A program made the translations under genes and the position numbers. Shown here one piece after another: positions 40,086-42,943 of a stretch of DNA of 42,943 nucleotides. Position 1 is the stretch's first letter. Each line of letters begins with the position of its first letter. The notes under the pieces are model-generated. The model was not told where the DNA came from, ran no database searches, and worked only from the letters and a program-made list of their open reading frames with translations. This DNA comes from Nemertoderma westbladi (taxonomy: Eukaryota > Xenacoelomorpha > Nemertodermatida > Nemertodermatidae), in assembly GCA_032718475.1 (NCBI GenBank), contig JAUCBJ010002541.1:1-42943 (forward strand), written 5' to 3'.

Positions 40086-41020
40086 ATATTAATCCCCAAT
40101 GCAGCATTTTTAATTGTATTGTTTATATTTTAAATTGTATTATTCTGATAGATGGGGGGAATTTGGTGCAGTTTTATATTTGTTTGATTAATTAATTATT
40201 ATATATTATCATCCGTTTCAGTATATTAATTGGCTAACTGGTAAAATTGTTTTTCAGTCACAATTGCACCTCTATAATGTGAATGTGAGTGGTTCCTTAG
40301 TATAACTTACAAAACTGAACGCATACAAAAAATCAGCAATCAGCATCCATCGCATTGGATTGGGCTCTACTTTAGAATTAATTCTGAAGAAATTATATGT
40401 CCCGTATGCATACTGCGACATATGAGTAAAATACTTCATTAGAATTCGACTTGAGAATTATATAGATTGAAGTTTTTAATTCCATATTAATTATTAAACT
40501 CTTTATAAATCTTTCACTGGTTTTTTTCTTAGATTTTATAACTTTTTAAATTACGAAGTGCAGTGGACGGAGTGAATTAATATTCCTTACAGTTCCAACA
40601 TAATAGAAACAAAGCGGACAAATGGCTACAAAACCATTAAAAACTGAACTTTCTCTAACATGGAGAGGCTTACTTGCTAAATTAATTATAATCTGATGAA
40701 TATCAGAACTATATGTCACCGGATTTGTTCACGGCCTGTCTGTCCGCCTACCTGCACGCACACGACTTTGCTTCTTCCACCTCCTTTAAATTTGGATAAA
40801 ATCTAATCATATTGAACCAAACCAGCATTAGGTACAGGTTTTATAGTTTATGCTGGAAAAGGGTAGTTCAAAATCAACTCTTCTATATAATGTATTTTTC
40901 TAGCCTGTGATTAGTCAACAGATTGTGCATTGCGTCAATGCATTTGAGCTTTTAGTTCATGAACAAGCTCATAGCTAGCTACTTATTTTTCTATTGTTTT
41001 TCAATAACAAAAAAGGACTT

Positions 41021-41131
41021 CACTAGCAAGAGCTATCATCAGCTGTGGTAATATTAATATGTGAGTAATTGAATCATCAGCTAAGTATGAATAGGATATA
41101 GTGACTGAAAAAACACAACTTTACTAAACTT
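41021..41131. repeat. Direct repeat, copy 1
   Basis: AAGAGCTATC...AGCTGTGGTAAT and GACTGAAAAAACACAACTTT recur at 41477-41551. Copy 1 has about 35 bp of extra internal sequence. Confidence 0.85.
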
Positions 41132-41476
41132 CACAGTAAGTATCTATGTAAGGGTTGAGCGACTGGGAAATGTTTCCAAATGTTAACAGATTTTAATTAC
41201 CATATTTCTAGAAGAATTAACCTACATAAATGCTCAAATTCATTCAGCAGAACGGCACAGTAGGTAAATTAAAACTAATTTACTCTGGGTTGACTGAATC
41301 ATGTATTTAATGTTTGCCAAAATTAAGTCATTAACCTCCTTCTCCTGAAAGGTTGTTAATTACAACAATTTTGGTTCCCGATACTCAACAGAAGTACTCT
41401 TTGTAACTAAAATTCATTCAGCTGTCCTGCCACTTACATAGCCCACAGTGAACCTTGTAGATATTCCCATTGGATT

Positions 41477-41551
41477 CACTGGGAAGAGCTATCAGCTGTG
41501 GTAATCATTGACTGGGATATAATGACTGAAAAAACACAACTTTACTAAACT
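41477..41551. repeat. Direct repeat, copy 2
   Basis: This is a shorter copy of 41021-41131. The two lie about 350 bp apart and could be internal repeats or short direct termini of an unrecognised element. Confidence 0.85.
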
Positions 41552-41860
41552 TGGCAAGTAATGTACTTCTCTGCGGTTTGGTCCTATTCCATTAAATAGC
41601 ATTCATTACTAGGCCCTCACTAATATTTTTTCATGAGCACACCAGTTGTTGTTTCTATTATTGAGTTTACTTGCAATTTTCGTGTTATGGGGCTATTTTT
41701 CGAAATAAAACAAGTTGAGATGTTTCAATTTAAACCGCTAATTCCGTACCCTTATAGAAATATATTTTCTATGATTCGTGCAAAATTTCATCAAAATCGT
41801 TAGAGCCGTTTTTGCTCTAGGTCAGTAGCATTTTTTTCTTACAGTAATCAAGTCTTGCTA

Positions 41861-41926
41861 ATTACCTCGGGATCTCGACTTATTACCTCGTAATCCCGAC
41901 TTAGTAGTATCTCGGGATCCCAACTT
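41861..41926. repeat. Three-copy 21-bp tandem repeat
   Basis: ATTACCTCGGGATCTCGACTT, ATTACCTCGTAATCCCGACTT and a 24-bp diverged copy follow each other directly. No gene lies in or near it. Confidence 0.85.
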
Positions 41927-41931
41927 ATGTA

Positions 41932-42943
41932 GAGAACAAAATTGGCTAGATGTCCCTTTAGGGGCTCCGTAACAATCCGAATAGGAAATGAAGTCCAGAT
42001 TGAATACATCGACCCGTTGGTTGTTGCAGACTATAACAAACCCGATTACCTCAATGCGCTAATGAACTTAATACTGACTGACATTCAATCAATCAAACGA
42101 AGATTTTTATATTATCCATTTCTTCCAAATGAACTGAACTTTTAGGTTATATGAGTCTCTCATGTTATTTAACTACGTTATTTGTAGCCTTTCAATAGTA
42201 TTAATTAATTAAATTATTTATAATTTTTTGTAATTTTATATTAATTTAAACATATGAATAAATTATGTTCGCGCTTTTAGACCTTTAGCAGTTTAACCCG
42301 CTAATTTTAGGTGTCTTCTAGTTTATAAATCGACTTTAGCCTATAACAAGTATTTGTTGCATATAAGATATAAAGTTACATTAGCCAAAGCCAGCCTATG
42401 CGCGACCATTCACCCACGGTTAAGGGAGACTGGATTCGGAGGCTCTGGCCTTATTGCGGTGTAGACTTACTGTATTATTCGATTGCTCGTTACTATAATA
42501 TCTCTGACAAATATTATTTACTTTCGGGAAATATTAACAGTTCCTTTAGGACGTGGCGCTCTAAGTATGTAAACAGAGTTATGACTTACACTAAACACAA
42601 CGGGATGGCTAATGATTTTCGTATAAAGCGCATTCTTTAGGAAATGCTTTGTTATCTGTCACACTCATGCACACTACCGCACACTGCTGCACACTGATCT
42701 GCCGACCTTCACTAAATTTGATCATATATAAGGAGAATAACAACCGACACATGTAGGGATTATGAAATAGCATTCAATTCACTCCAAAACCGCTATAATG
42801 TAAGTCGCAGTTGCTACAGGTAACCGGTCTCTCTAACCTTCAGTATATCAAGAAGATTGGGGTTTTATGATTATTTATCGATATTCTCCAAATATAACAA
42901 CATATCCATCAACTTCTAACAATTAATAACCGACAGTAAATAG
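41932..42943. other. Unassigned sequence at the right edge
   Basis: Two short plus-strand frames (41942-42145 and 42398-42640) read protein-like peptides but show no known motif, no conserved start context and no repeat support. The interval is otherwise AT-rich. Confidence 0.4.

Noticed and set aside
42398-42640. 80-codon plus-strand frame near the right edge
   Set aside because: It has no recognisable domain, no repeat support and a length compatible with chance in this composition.

Overview
This window looks like repeat-dense nuclear DNA from an invertebrate animal. It is AT-rich and contains only broken or nested retrotransposons, small inverted-repeat elements and satellites. I found no bacterial operon, no rRNA or tRNA gene, and no convincing single-copy host gene. 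The species cannot be named from the sequence. BEL/Pao elements, an RTE-like LINE and a CR1-group LINE with a 2A-type motif fit an invertebrate, perhaps an aquatic one, but this is inference.

Layout. 1-1094: AT-rich flank, a cluster of short ACTGGTA/TACCAGT words, and the 3' part of a minus-strand RTE-like LINE. 1095-12986: one complete minus-strand BEL/Pao LTR retrotransposon inserted in that LINE, with 1.72-kb LTRs, a 5-bp target duplication (GACCT) and a polypurine tract. Its gene order is unusual: a 63-aa leader ORF overlapping gag by ATGA; an intact Gag-protease ORF of 1165 aa; a deletion that removes reverse transcriptase, RNase H and the integrase core; the integrase C-terminal DUF5641 piece; and, in the position where env would sit, an intact 790-aa ORF that resembles a degenerate 3'-5' exonuclease fold joined to CCHC zinc knuckles. 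The LTRs carry 306-bp tandem repeats with UUCG hairpins. A 24-bp word from those repeats also occurs inside both large ORFs, in different reading frames.

12987-20084: the rest of the interrupted LINE, two more RTE-like fragments with 12-bp target duplications, a 27-bp-arm palindrome, and a TTAA-flanked inverted-repeat element (17091-18364) with G/C homopolymers and about 161-bp internal repeats. 20085-27135: an older, heavily frameshifted minus-strand BEL/Pao copy that still shows the full gag-PR-RT-RNase H-integrase order. 28560-29860: a 146-bp satellite with one CTCF-like word per unit.

29927-34045: a decayed minus-strand CR1-group LINE (2A-like motif, PHD-like zinc finger, endonuclease, RT, 3' hairpin), interrupted by a TTAA-flanked MITE. 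35798-36295: a 13-bp minisatellite. 36429-37928: the longest RTE-like LINE copy, on the plus strand with a 13-bp target duplication. 38600-42943: small BEL/Pao and gag-like remnants, short direct repeats and otherwise unassigned AT-rich DNA.

The most unusual object is the 11.9-kb BEL/Pao element. Its near-identical LTRs and two long intact ORFs, despite loss of all polymerase and integrase catalytic domains, suggest a recent, trans-mobilised element that keeps Gag, protease and an accessory protein.
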